A stretch of 64,000 nucleotides of DNA, taken from NCBI GenBank assembly GCA_963576785.1, contig OY756144.1, positions 434,001-498,000 of the forward strand. The letters run 5' to 3'. The number at the start of each line of letters is the position of its first letter. The first letter of the stretch is position 1. Source of the stretch: Chlorophyllum brunneum. Lineage: Eukaryota > Basidiomycota > Agaricomycetes > Agaricales > Agaricaceae. The translations under genes were made by a program, and so were the position numbers. Shown here piece by piece: positions 12,311 to 23,160 of the stretch. Under the pieces are notes generated by a model. It was not told where the DNA came from, made no database searches, and saw only the letters and a program-made list of their open reading frames with translations.

Positions 12311-13201
12311 TCAGGAACTCGTTGCATTATTACTCCATCGATCTATCTGTCTATAGCTTTTGTCGATATCCTCCACCGGACATTGTTTATATCGTTCTGC
12401 TATGGCTCCCTTGCAGCCTGAAGCGTTAGTTGGGGTTGTCTACGATGATGAAGTGTGCATATAGGTCAATTCCGACACGAGATCAGGAATGAAGACTTAA
12501 TTGAGGGCCTTGTAGTTTCCAAGACCACAACTGAATATTGAATATTGAACGTCGAAGGTTGACAGCTAAGATTCGGTGCCAAAGCCAGCAAAGCAGAAAC
12601 ATGCCTGCGTATCCTTTGTTCTCATTCTCAGTGAGCGGCAATGGGCTGTACGGGGGGATATGGAGGACGGAAGTATGCTGGGATGGGATGGGTTCTAGCA
12701 CGACCGGTCCGGCTACTAATATAGTACGCAAAGGCGACAGAACAAATTAGCATTGGTGGCCTTGAGTATCTCCCCCACTTGGTGTTCTGCCCTCTTTCAG
12801 CCTCTGGATCTCTGTTCCAGAAAGGTCAACAGACAATGAGCGAGGTTGATACTAGCCCGAATTTTGAAATTGAGATTTGAAATGCATACGGTCCCAGAAA
12901 TCGAGCCTGTCGGACGCCTTTTGCTTTAGATCCGCCTTGGTGCTTCCATTCCGTCCTACCGACTCGCGTGTATAGTTCATTGAGAGGGGATCAGGACCCA
13001 TGAGCAGGTGCCTCAGGGTAGGCATGATTAACGATTAATAAAGAATCAATGGAACGCTCTTTGCCGATAATACAAGAATGCCGAATCATGATGCATGATG
13101 CATGATATCACTGCGCTTCCACGCACTGATGCATGACAACGCCTTGCTTCCTTTCCCCCATGTTGTTTAAACGATTTCTGCATTTTACACCTTTCTCGGC
13201 A
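12311..13201. other. Intergenic, no gene recognised
   Basis: No supportable gene. At about 13085-13110 there is a short tandem of ATGCATGATGC-type words (three partial units), which looks like simple sequence. Confidence 0.4.
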
Positions 13202-15130
13202 ATGAACGACCAGGTGCAAGCCCCGCCTGCACGGAATCCCGGGCATGCAGAGAAGGCAGAAGGTATGTCTCCCGATTGCCCAATACACCACCAGGGTACC
13301 CAAATGCGGCTTCACGAATCTAGAAACACACCGTAGTACTGCGTCTTTCTTCAATAATGCTTCTGGCTTCACCATCAATCATCCCGTTATGTTCGACATT
13401 CAAAATTCTCAGTTCATTCAGACGATCCATAATCATATTACGCAGGGAACAGCAGGTATGATCTTCAATCTCTAGAGACGGATTCACTAATTAGGCCCCG
13501 TTCAACAGTCCTTGAACGCCTCTTTTCCCATACGTGCCCAGATCCCGCAGTGGACTCGAGTGCTCGCGATCCACCTCCCCAGTGTCATCCTGGGACCCGG
13601 GAGCGAATTGGTAGGGCGTTGAAAGACTGGCTGAGTGACCCGAGCGCATATGGAAAATGATCTGGCTCAATGGTCCCGCAGGCACAGGCAAATCCGCCGT
13701 CGCTCAGACTTTTGCCGAGTTCTGCCTAGAGGAAGGCCGCCTCGGCGCATCCTACTTCTTCTCTCGACCACACGACCGCATTGACCCTGAACCCGTAATA
13801 CCCACGCTCATATACCACCTAGCTGTCCACTGTCCCGATTACGGGTCCATTGTCGCAAACGTCATTGCCCGTGACTTCACAGTCCTCCATAAATCATCTC
13901 GTGTCCAGTTGAGGAAGCTCGTTGTCGAACCATTCTCGCTTCTCCAGGCTCAGGGGCATCGGGTCGTCCGAGAACCACTTCTTATCGTTCTAGATGGGCT
14001 GGACGAATGTCACGGGATAGATGCGCAAACTGAGATCGTCGAGATGATAGGCGAGGTCGTCCGGCTGAAACCAGATCTTCCCCTCCTCTGGCTGATTGCG
14101 AGTCGTCCTGAGCCTCATCTGAGACAACTCTTCTCGAGGGCTCATTTCTCCATCAGTTGTAGTAAGGAAGAGCTTGTGATTGATGCGGAGACCAGGGATG
14201 ATGTCAATTTCTACCTACGTGATAGCTTCAATGACATCCGGTTGAAGTTCCCCTACGTCACAACTGCACTTTGGCCCTCCGAAAAGCAGTTCAAGGAAGT
14301 TGCGGAAATCGTATCAGGTCTTTTTGTTCTCGCCTCTACCATCATCCGATACGTTGGTGATTCCACATACGCTGATCCGATGGAACGCCTCGTCGACCTC
14401 CTAGGGTTTATGGAGAATATGAGTCGGGTCGGTGCGAAAAATCCGCTCATGACCCTCGACCTGGTTTACTCCCAGATACTTGCCGATGTGCCGGAAGTGG
14501 CTCTTCCAAAGACACTGCGAATATTAGGCCAGCACACTTGGGCGGGCAGGTATGGCATTTATCCATTCTCTGTACAAGCTCTGTGCAATTTTTTGCAAAT
14601 GGATCAACGCGAATTCTATCATGCGTTAGGAAAACTTTACTCGGTCATTGACGTACCTTCCCCCGAACGAGCTGCGACAGCTTCTCTGCGGGCATATCAT
14701 GCATCCTTTGTGGATTATCTCCGAGAACCTTCTCGTAGTGGCAGGTTTTCCATTACCATTGAAGAGGCTCGGCTTGAATCCGCAAAGATGAGTCTATTCT
14801 GGTACCAAGCCGCCATGGCAACGTCCTCTGCCGCCTCTGACGGTATGTCTGTATCAGGAAGTTTCAATTCAATTCTAAATAGAGACTTTTAGACAAATTT
14901 CCAAGCAGCAGCTCCTGGCCGAAGACCTCGTCTTGCCAACCCTGAAGTGGTCCTCACTTGGAGCTAGGAGGGTGATCGTACGAAGGTCACAAAACCTTTG
15001 GTCACCCTACCGTTACATGCCACTCGAAAATGCGCAACAGCTCCTTGCTCAGATCCACAAGTTTGATTTCAGGTATTTTGTCCTGGATCACCTTCAATTC
15101 TTCGCGTTCGTGGACTGGTTATCTCGGATG
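13202..15130 (+). pseudogene. NACHT NTPase (NLR-type) gene with disrupted N-terminus
   Basis: NLR proteins are fungal intracellular sensors with a NACHT ATPase switch. Exon 1 (13202-13262) and exon 2 (13324-13455) join in phase and give FFNNASGFTI, a hallmark start of agaricomycete NLRs. The next block (13496-13657) encodes LERLFSH, QCHPGTRERI and ALKDWLSDPSAYGK. It is followed by the P-loop GPAGTGKSA, Walker B LLIVLDGLDEC and an IASRPEP sensor in a 411-codon frame from 13657. The three blocks are in three frames: intron 13456-13494 enters the wrong frame and a further +1/-1 change separates WLSDPSAYGK from IWLNGPAG. Beyond an intron at about 14845-14892 the frame is again short, with helices to about 15130. 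No repeat sensor domain (WD40, TPR or ankyrin) follows. Pseudogene is my preferred reading; sequencing error is possible. Confidence 0.65.
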
Positions 15131-16156
15131 GTGGGTTCAATGACTCCTCTTACACAATGTTGTTCACTCCAGTCCTTTTCCCAGAACACTTCAGCTATAT
15201 TTATGCGCACTAAGCCAAATAGTAGCCTGGACCATGCATTGTTGGAGTGCGCAGCCCCAAAGACGGGACGACCGATGGTACCTATGACCTTTCCCGCGCC
15301 CCAGAAGGATTCGATATCGAGATACAGGTATCTCTTTATTGGCCATGGTCCACGAACATGCCTTTTCTGGTTTAATGAGTATCACAATCTGCGTGGTAGG
15401 TGTCGTTTGAGCTGTGGGGTGGTGACTAGTGGAAGTTATACTATTCGGGACTGTGTTGTACATAAAGTATAGAATTTACGCATATTTCTGTCATAGCATC
15501 ACCCGTAGGATCTTGAATCCCTAACATGACACGAGGTAAAAGTTCGATCATTAGGCCTTGAGCTCTGAGGAGACGGAGGAACCAACGTTTCACGTGAGAC
15601 CGCGCGACAAAACCGAACCAAGTAAATGGGTATTAGTTGGTCGCAGTGTCGACAGCTGCAATACCATCATTCGCTAGAAATAGTATATCGTTATGGTCTG
15701 CTCAAGGGAAAATATCACTGAGGGACTGGTCTATCAGTATCCCTCAGCAAATGGTATGGTCATTTGGAAATTATGGCCGAAACCGGAAATACGATCATCA
15801 GTGGTACAATGTTCACATTTTGCTGACCTTGTGACTGTGACTTCAGCTTCAAGAGGCAGATGGGATCCTATGGTCAAGTGAATTGACCATAGAAATAGTT
15901 AAGGGTTACAAGCTCGTTGACGGCGGCGTCCGACGTAGTGGCATGTCCGAACATTGTTTGCAATAGCTCTAGCCAGATGGATTCGGACTTTAGTTCATCC
16001 AGTATTTGATACATCTCGAAGCATTGAGCACATGGTGGCCACGCAGGCAGCTCGAGGTGATGAAAGAAGCAAAGAGCGATGTGACCGTGACGTCTGGCCT
16101 CTGCTCTCACTACCTTCGCCGTGGACTACTAGGTTACCCCCCTTCGTGCGTGGCCT
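15131..16156. other. NLR downstream debris and intergenic sequence
   Basis: A frame near 15235-15330 reads SPKDGTTDGTYDLSRAPEG and then FDIEIQ, protein-like but interrupted on both sides and not recognised. The rest, to the start of the gene at 16157, shows no supportable gene. Confidence 0.3.
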
Positions 16157-17170
16157 ATGGCTGACGCGCACTATATCATATGCGCCTATCTCAAAGTGAG
16201 CGTGAAACACTGTCTGTCAATGATCGACGCAGTCTAACGTTTACGCTAGTTTCCGCCTGAGCAGCGAGCTTTCTTCAGAATCCGAGAAATACCTTTCATC
16301 TTCCTGGAGCAACTTAATCGTCTCAGTCTTGTTCTTGCTGCGGCTCATGAGTCGCATCCCTGCCCAGAGGCTCTTCGAATTGTGCGTGATCTACGCGAAG
16401 CTGCTGGAGAGCAATGCAACTACCTCGCAGGTGTCCTATTCTATGGTCACAGATTCGCGAAGAGGTACCTTGATCTATTAGATGCTTTGGCACAGGTCTC
16501 TGTCAAACATGAGACAACCACCAACATTCTTCGCGTAAACACCAACGCTGGGCTTGCGGCGGAGGAAATGGAAGGAGCCCAGAGGGCGATGGGCAAATTT
16601 AGGCAGCACGTTGTAGACGCTGTGCGTCGCATCACGGATGTCCTGAATGACAGTGAGTTTCGACATGTTCGACCCTCCAATGCTTGTGCGATATCTCCAG
16701 ACAAAAGCCCAGATAGCCCCGTGTTCATGGCAGAAAAGGCTCAAGCTGTGACAGAACTACTCAATGCTGTCGACGAATGCAGCACCCTACTTCTGCAAAG
16801 GGGTGACTATTACAGAGAAATAGAACAACAGACCGAAGATGAGCCTGAATCCATCGAATCCAGTCGACCCGCGGATGAAGAGATCAAGATGATGGAAGAA
16901 AGGTGGTCCACGTTTTACACAGACGTAGCGGACTTGAGAAGCGGTTTTGGTATTCTTCATGGTAGGCTGGTAGAGGACGGTGGTATTCAAAGGGTTGACG
17001 GTTCGTATCACTCCCAGCCTTTCGGGAATGCGGTATCTGGTGGTTCCCCCAACCCGGCAGACGCCTCAAATGGGCGAAAACCTGCTCCGGACGCGAGCGC
17101 ATCTGGTCCATCACCATCGACCAAGCCGAAGACTTCATTTTGGCGGCCCCTCTTGCGACGCCTGTTCTGA
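16157..17170 (+). CDS. Helical family protein, paralogue 2 (3 exons, 303 aa)
   Basis: Function unknown. Exons 16157-16195, 16250-16652 and 16701-17170 give 303 codons. Intron phases (0 and 1) and the 13-codon first exon (MADAHYIICAYLK) match paralogue 1. Shared landmarks: FPPEQ at the start of exon 2; HESHPCPEALRIV (compare HETQPKPEALELL); VTELLNAVDEC with YYREIEQQ; and P-A-D-E-E-I before a W-S-T-F-Y segment. The protein ends with a proline/serine linker and KTSFWRPLLRRLF, again basic and aromatic. The second intron (48 bp) is a multiple of three, so the frame is also open without splicing; its GTGAGT donor and equivalent position in paralogue 1 favour splicing. Nearest neighbour is the damaged NLR gene about 1 kb upstream. 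Confidence 0.7.
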
Positions 17171-17769
17171 CTGTTGTGTCAGTTTTGTGTATCGGGACAC
17201 GACTAGTCATAGCTATTGTATTTAGAGTATTCTGGATGGGGTATTGTACTTGGCCCTACAAACCTTGCCAGGTGCCTTCCGAGCGTGACAACGGGATAAG
17301 GAAGGAACTCGTTCCAGTGGAAGGTGGAAGTGGCATCTACTCTCAGTGGCGCTGTCGTCCTCTGTACCGCCGTGACCCTGGCACAAGCTGACTTCAGAGT
17401 TATGGGTGCAAAACACCCGCCATCAAATAACGGCACGTGGTGCCTAGTCTTGGTATAAAATACACCAGAGGACCGGTGTATAGGAGAAATACTTAAGTCA
17501 CGGTTCCATGCTCGTCGCTAGGAAGATACTCCGAGCAGTGAGGAAGGTTGTATGCCCCCCTTGGAAAATTGGACATTTCGGAGGGAGTGGGCTTGCGTGT
17601 GTAGCGCCAATCCTCCGTTAAGGCTGACATCTCCAAGATAAGAACCTCCAAGTCACTCCTCATCAGAGGATATTTCACTTGCAGAGTCACGTGATTCTAC
17701 TCTCATTATTGGATTCGGGCCTCGATTGCCGATCTTGATCGGTCCTCCCAGTTGCATGTTCCTTACTCA
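17171..17769. other. Intergenic, no gene recognised
   Basis: Short shadow frames only. This is the last stretch with ordinary CpG content before the transposon island. Confidence 0.4.
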
Positions 17770-18331
17770 GTCAAGACAGCCTATGGCCTAACTCCTTGGT
17801 TCCATATTAATGGTGTCACCAAACAGGGTGGCTCACTCTCTCTGCTCAAGTGCATACTCACCACAAGCTTCTATAATTGCTAGCTCTCTGACTGCCTATG
17901 GCCTTCACCATCTCTGGGAGCTATCTCACTCTCTACCTCCCAACTCTTTTTTCATGATCCTCACACTCCCCTTGACCTTCTCACACAATCTGTTTCTATG
18001 GTTGAAGCCATGGATGACAGTTTATTCTTCTTCTCCTCACTTTCTATCTTGCTTGTCCAGGCTTATAATACTAACTGCTTCTAGGCTATCTATGGCTGGG
18101 AAACAGAATGGGTCAAGTCCCTTTTCTATGCTTATACAGTTCCTGGGTCTCTGCCCTTACCCCACCAAGTTTTTATCCCTTTAGTTGATCTCTCAAACCT
18201 CTTCTCATCTTAGACCTTTTTTAATCTTTTGCCTGTTACTACCTCCCATACCACCTTTCTCTGTATTCCTATTAACTAGCCCTATCTTCATTTCTTGCAT
18301 CTCAAGGACATTATTCAAACCTTCTCATTTC
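17770..18331 (+). mobile_element. LINE-like reverse transcriptase fragment, left part
   Basis: One plus-strand frame runs 187 codons with only four in-frame stops, all TAG. It contains INGVTKQGGSLS, matching the (N)GVxQGxxLSP motif of non-LTR reverse transcriptases, then EAMDDSLFFF, the catalytic DD box, followed by WETEWVKSLFYAY. The frame continues past the gypsy element inserted at 18332 (see 24822-24950). This RT differs from the two LINE copies at 34.8-49.5 kb. The lineage is uncertain, but a degenerate RT is well supported. Confidence 0.6.
18327..18331 (+). repeat. Target-site duplication ATTTC (left)
   Basis: ATTTC immediately precedes the left LTR and is repeated at 24817-24821 immediately after the right LTR, the 5-bp duplication expected for integrase-mediated insertion. 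Confidence 0.85.
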
Positions 18332-18631
18332 TGTTACGACCTTAGTCTCTGACTCAGGTTGCAAGCCTTTGGATAAAGGGAAGGAAGTAGAGAAAGGAAG
18401 AAGGGATGATACGATTGGTAAAGTGTAAGGAATACATCAAGTATTACTACACTTTATATACTAGTGGTAGAGGCTAATAATAAGGGAGTCGAGTAACGGA
18501 GTCAGAGGAGACGAGTAGGACGAGTCAGGTAGGAGGCACAGCCTCTAGGGTGATACAGGAGATGAAACGAGTATGAGAGTACACGAGGTAATGGGCGCAT
18601 GATAGTAATGAACGGTCTATGATTCGTAACA
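18332..18631 (-). repeat. 3' LTR of gypsy copy 1
   Basis: 300 bp, the 3' LTR in the element's orientation, with TGTTACGA/TCGTAACA terminal inverted words. Differs from the other LTR at about three positions. The polypurine tract abuts it at 18632-18645 (read on the minus strand). Confidence 0.9.
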
Positions 18632-18738
18632 ATACCTCCTTTTCAAGCTTCATGTCCCCATGATACGTATTACTGTAAAGGTCCTTTGTAGAGTAAGGCA
18701 TATGGGATTTGGTGATGGTAATAAAACGCGACGAGTGT

Positions 18739-19575
18739 TTACTCGTTCATAGGTACGGCCGCGCCCAGGGCTCTGGCCAAGTCCTTCTTGTTTCCTCCGA
18801 TGAGAGGTGCTTTGTCAACACGGCGTAAGCCAATCCAGAGGGGTGCGTGTGGCGGTCCTTCTTTGAACAGGAAGTGGGTGTGATTGTTGTACGTGGTGTT
18901 GTCGTTGGTGTGGTTGCTTAACAGTTTGTACACGATGTCCTTCCAGTAATCGTTGTCCTTCTCACCTTCTGATTTCAACGTATTATATCCTGTTGGCGGG
19001 TGGAAAGTCATGGGTGTGATGGGGGGTACTACTGTGGTGAGTATGGTCTGGAGGTGAGCGACTTCTTCTTCGATGTCGGGGTGGAGTAGTTGGTCGGCGA
19101 CGGTTCTTTCTTGAGTCTTTTGTTCGCATGTGTGGCAGATGTGATGTTGGATGGGGAACGGGTCGTTGCTAACGAGTAGTCGGTTAACGATGTGGTGGGA
19201 GAGGTTATCTGTGCTTCTTGATTTGTACGTATTGAGTCGTTCGGCTAGAGCTACAAGGATACTGTGCATCCGAGCTCGTATGTTGGAGATAACGAGGAGT
19301 TGCAAGTCGTCGTTAATCTCGTACAAGTGCCTCTCCAGTTGGTCTCTCCTTCCTTCGTCGATGATGAACTGATTGAGTCTTGGAGTGGCGTCAGATAATG
19401 TGTCCATAATTTTCGAGGCTCCTTCTTGGGTTGCCTTTACTGCTGCTCCCAATAGTATTATGGTGTCGACTAGTGTTTCTCCTTCTACGATTTCTTCATG
19501 GTTGGTCCTTTCTGGTACGAGTTCTTCGAATTCTTTGAGGTAGGGATACGGGGTAAGTTGGCGTTCGGCGGGCAT
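18739..19575 (-). CDS. Extra ORF (ORF3) of gypsy copy 1, 278 aa
   Basis: An uninterrupted 278-codon ORF between the end of pol and the 3' LTR, starting at ATG 19575. It is not gag, protease, RT, RNase H or integrase, and shows no signal peptide or membrane segment that would suggest an envelope protein. The N-terminal two-thirds is predicted helical; a C-H-T-C pair occurs near residue 147. The C-terminal third has YWKDIVYKL and, later, HAPLWIGL then PLIGG. The same pattern (YW, IV, HAP, WI, MIG) occurs in the corresponding ORF of copy 2 (30950-31852), and the N-terminal part recurs in copy 3 (41506-41698). This conservation suggests a selected function, which is unknown. Confidence 0.75.
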   Translation of the reverse strand: MPAERQLTPYPYLKEFEELVPERTNHEEIVEGETLVDTIILLGAAVKATQEGASKIMDTLSDATPRLNQFIIDEGRRDQLERHLYEINDDLQLLVISNIRARMHSILVALAERLNTYKSRSTDNLSHHIVNRLLVSNDPFPIQHHICHTCEQKTQERTVADQLLHPDIEEEVAHLQTILTTVVPPITPMTFHPPTGYNTLKSEGEKDNDYWKDIVYKLLSNHTNDNTTYNNHTHFLFKEGPPHAPLWIGLRRVDKAPLIGGNKKDLARALGAAVPMNE

Positions 19576-19679
19576 GGTGTGTTGTAGAGATAGTTGGCAA
19601 AACCAAGGGTGAAGTGAATACCATGAGTGATGCGGTGAGTGTAGTGGTTACTTGAGATGCGAGGTTTGTTGTTCATAAT

Positions 19680-19828
19680 TGCTGCTTTTTACCCCCCCTT
19701 TTTATAGGTTTCGTCCTCGAAATCTTGCTTACGAATTCTTGTACCGCTTCCTTGGCGCTGTCTATTGTTTCGTCTTCCCATGTATCTTCTTCGGACGTAT
19801 ATCCTTTCCAGTGTACTAGGTACTGTTT
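19680..19828 (-). pseudogene. Chromodomain segment downstream of the pol stop
   Basis: In the pol frame, past the TGA, comes KQYLVHWKGYTSEEDTWEDE, then KEAVQEFVSKISR and a frame end near 19680. The chromodomain directs chromovirus integration to heterochromatin in studied elements. Copies 2 and 3 carry equivalents. Only one C-to-T change (CGA to TGA) appears to separate it from pol. Confidence 0.75.
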
Positions 19829-22800
19829 TCATTTCCCTTTTGTGCGGTGTCCTCGGATTTCGTCTACTTTGTAGTGTTCCTCATCATTGACTATCTCGGG
19901 GATCGGTGGTGGTGGAGTGCGCTGGCTGTCATACTCGGGGTTATGATAGGGGGAAAGTAGTCTGCTGTTGAACACGTCGTGTATCGCCCATGTTTCAGGT
20001 AGCTCCAGGCGGTAGCTTGTTTCTCCTATTTTTTCCTTTACTCGGAAGGGTCCGTATCTCTTGTGATCTAGTTTTTTCGTTGGTCTTGTTGTCTTAATAT
20101 TGTCTGCTTCCAGCCAAATTTGGTCTCCTGCTTGGTACTCGTGTTCTGGCTTTGTGCTGTTCCGTTTCTCCATCTGTACCTGGTTTTGTTGGAGCATCTT
20201 GATCGTCTCTTGGCGTATGTCTTGTAGTTCTTGTATTCTTTCCGTGATTGCTGGAGCCTTGATCTCGTTTGAGATGTCTCCTTTCCATGGGTGTCGTCCG
20301 TATACTATCTGGAACGGTGAATGTCCTGTGGCACTATGTGTTTTATCGTTATACTGGAATTCTGCCGTGCTAAGCCATTTCTTCCAGTTGTTCTGTGCAT
20401 GATTGATTACATTCCTGAGGTAGGCCTCAACCTCTTGGTTGATGCGCTCCGTTTGACCGTCTGTTTGTGGATGGTATGCCGTGGATAGGTTACGTTGGGT
20501 GCCGGTTGCTCTGCAAAGTTCCGCCATGAATTTTGATGCGAATTGTGGGCCTCTGTCACTGATGATCCTGCGTGGTATCCCATGTTGTCTCCATATGTCG
20601 TCCCGATATATATCTCCTAACTCCTCGGATGATAGGGTGGTGTTAACTGCCCGTAGTCTGATCATTTTGCTGAAACGATCAACTATGACAAGTATCGCGT
20701 CGTATCCCTCCGATTCTGGCAGTGGTCCTATCATGTCGATTGATATCTCTTCCCATGGTCCGGTGGGTATTGGTAGTGGGTGGAGATGTGTGGTAGGTCG
20801 TGTTCGGAGTATTTTGTTTCGCTGACATGTGTCACATCCCTTGATGTATCGTTTAACATCATTGCGCATTTGTGGCCACCAATATGTCCTTTTGAGGAGT
20901 TCAATCATTCTGTGTTGTCCCGGGTGTCCTACGTCCGTTTTGTCGTGGTGTTGTTGGAGTATTTCTTGGCGTAACTCGGTGTTTGGTGGTACATATATTC
21001 TTCCTTCGAAGATGGGTAATCCATCAGTTTCCCATATCTCCTCTGGTCGTTTCTCTTTTTCTCTTAACCACTGTGTTTCTCTCCTCTGCTCCTTTCGTAG
21101 TCGGTGTTTCAGGTCTTCTTCTCCCGATATATCCCACATCTGTCTGATTTCGGTGGTAGTGTTGTCGAATAAGTGGTCGGGTAATAGCGTGATATCTGTG
21201 TTGTCCCTGGTTGTGTCCGTTTTCGCTAGTCTTGATAACACATCTGCTTTTGTGTTTGTTTTACCGGGTATGTGTTTTATCGTGTAGTGATATTCCTGTA
21301 GTTCCAGTTGCCATCTCGCTTGTCGCCCGGTGAGTTGTTGCGGTTTCCTAAAATATTCCAAGTTCTTGTGGTCCGTCCATATCTCGAATGGTTTGTCGGC
21401 GTCGAGTAGGTATTGTCTCCAAGTTTTGATCGCTTCTCGGATTGCCAATAATTCTTTGTCGTAGATTTGGTAATTTCGTTCTGCCGGTGTCATTGTTCTT
21501 GAGTGGAAGGCGATTGGGTGCCATTGGTTATCCTGGTCTTGTGATAGTACCGCTCCTACTCCGTATCCTGATGCGTCTACTTCCACTCTATATTGTCCTT
21601 TATCTCGGGGCATTGCTAGTACTGGTTCGCTCGTTATTTTCTTCTTGATTTTTTCAAATGCTTGCTGTTGCCGTTCTGACCATGACCATTGTGCGTCTTT
21701 CTTTTTGAGTTCATGTAGTGGTGTCGCTATGTTACTGAAATCTTGTATGAATCGTCGGTAGAAATTTGCAAAGCCGAGGAACTTTTCGACATCCTTCACG
21801 GATTTGGGTGTTGGCCATTCCTTTACTGCTTTCACCTTCTCTTCCTCCATTTTAACGCTGCCCTGTCCTACCACAAAGCCCAGTATGGGTATTTCCTTCG
21901 CGTCGAACATACATTTTGATCGTTTGAAGTAGAGCTGGTGTTTGGCTGCAATGTCTAAGAACCGTGTCGTTCTTTTCTCGAGTTCTTCCTGTGTGGTCCC
22001 TGGAATGACGAAGTCGTCCATGTAGTTGACAAGCGTTCCTTCATGTAATAGTTCTCGGAATATCGTGTTCATCATTCTTTGGAAGGTTGCCGGTGAATTG
22101 CTCATTCCGAAGAACATGACCGTAGGTTCAAATAATCCGTTGTTTGTTACGAACGCTGCCTTCCATTCGTCTCCTTTCCTGATTCTGACGTTGTTGTATC
22201 CCCAAATGATGTCGAGCTTATTAAACACTTTTGCGTCCTTTAGTCGGTCTAGAACTTCGCTTATCAGTGGTAGTGGCGTTTTATCTTTGATAGTGTGTTC
22301 GTTCAGCTTCTTGTAATCTTGTACCAGGCGTTTTGTTCCGTCTTTTTTTGGTATAAAGAAGCATGGGGTGGCGTAGGGGGATTGTGATGGTCTGATACGT
22401 CCTGAGGCGAGATTTTCATCGAGGAATTTTTGTAGTTCCTGTTTTTCCGTTACTGTCATTGGGTAAACTTTGGACTGCAGTACCGGAGGTGCATCCTCTG
22501 ACAGATTTATCTCGTGGTCCCATACCGTGTGTGCAGGTAGATTATCAAAGTTCTTTTTGTTGAATAAATGGGTGTACTGTCGGAGGTATGGTGGTAGATC
22601 TTCATCGTCCATCCGGTCTGCCTTTTTCTCTTCAATGTGTTCCTTGACTGTCCGTATTCTCTCGTTGAACTGTATGTCACTATGTGATATTTTGCAATCT
22701 TCTGGACATCTCGTGAATCGTATGACATGATTGTTCCAATCGATTTCCGGGTTATGTTTAACCAGCCAATCGTGTCCCAGGTATAAGTCCGCGCTTTCTA

Positions 22801-23160
22801 ATTGTGTTACTAGAGCGTCGATTTGTTCCGTGTGGTTGCCGTTGTTTAGTACCAGTTGTGCTTTGTCTATTATTTCTCCCTTCCTATTTTCCGTTCCATC
22901 GGCGTTGATTACTTTGATCGGGGTTTCCAGGGTTTTAGTCGGGATCTGTTCTTCTTCTACTGTTCGTTGTGCTATGCACGTGTGGGTGCATCCGGAGTCT
23001 ACCAGAGTCGTAATTGGCTTTCGTCCTTTTCTTGTTTGGATTGTTGAGTCGAGGAGAAGTTTGCGCGTAGAGTTTCGTTTTTGGGGAATCACGTATCGTC
23101 TATTGTGTGATAAAACAGAAACTCTAGTTTTATTGGCTCGCGGGTTTGCGCCTACTCGGA
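19829..23160 (-). CDS. pol: Pol polyprotein of gypsy copy 1 (PR-RT-RH-IN, chromodomain cut off)
   Basis: 1087 residues from the GTG at 23092, but the frame is open upstream and overlaps the end of gag in the -1 frame. The overlap peptide is conserved in copy 2, so real pol begins there by frameshifting rather than at 23092. Domains in order: aspartic protease (LVDSGCTHTC), reverse transcriptase (YMDDFV catalytic box), RNase H (VEVDASGYG, then YDKELLAI and WTDHKNLEYF), integrase with a zinc-binding end (CDTCQRNK) and a DDE core (SIDMIGPLP, SDRGPQF, NQEVEAYLR). The stop at 19829-19831 is a TGA where CGA would continue; beyond it the same frame reads YLVHWKGYTSEEDTWEDE, a chromodomain. The stop therefore removes the chromodomain from this copy. 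Confidence 0.9.

Noticed and set aside
18739..19575. Reading ORF3 as an envelope gene of a retrovirus-like element
   Set aside because: No signal peptide, no membrane-spanning segment and no glycoprotein features.
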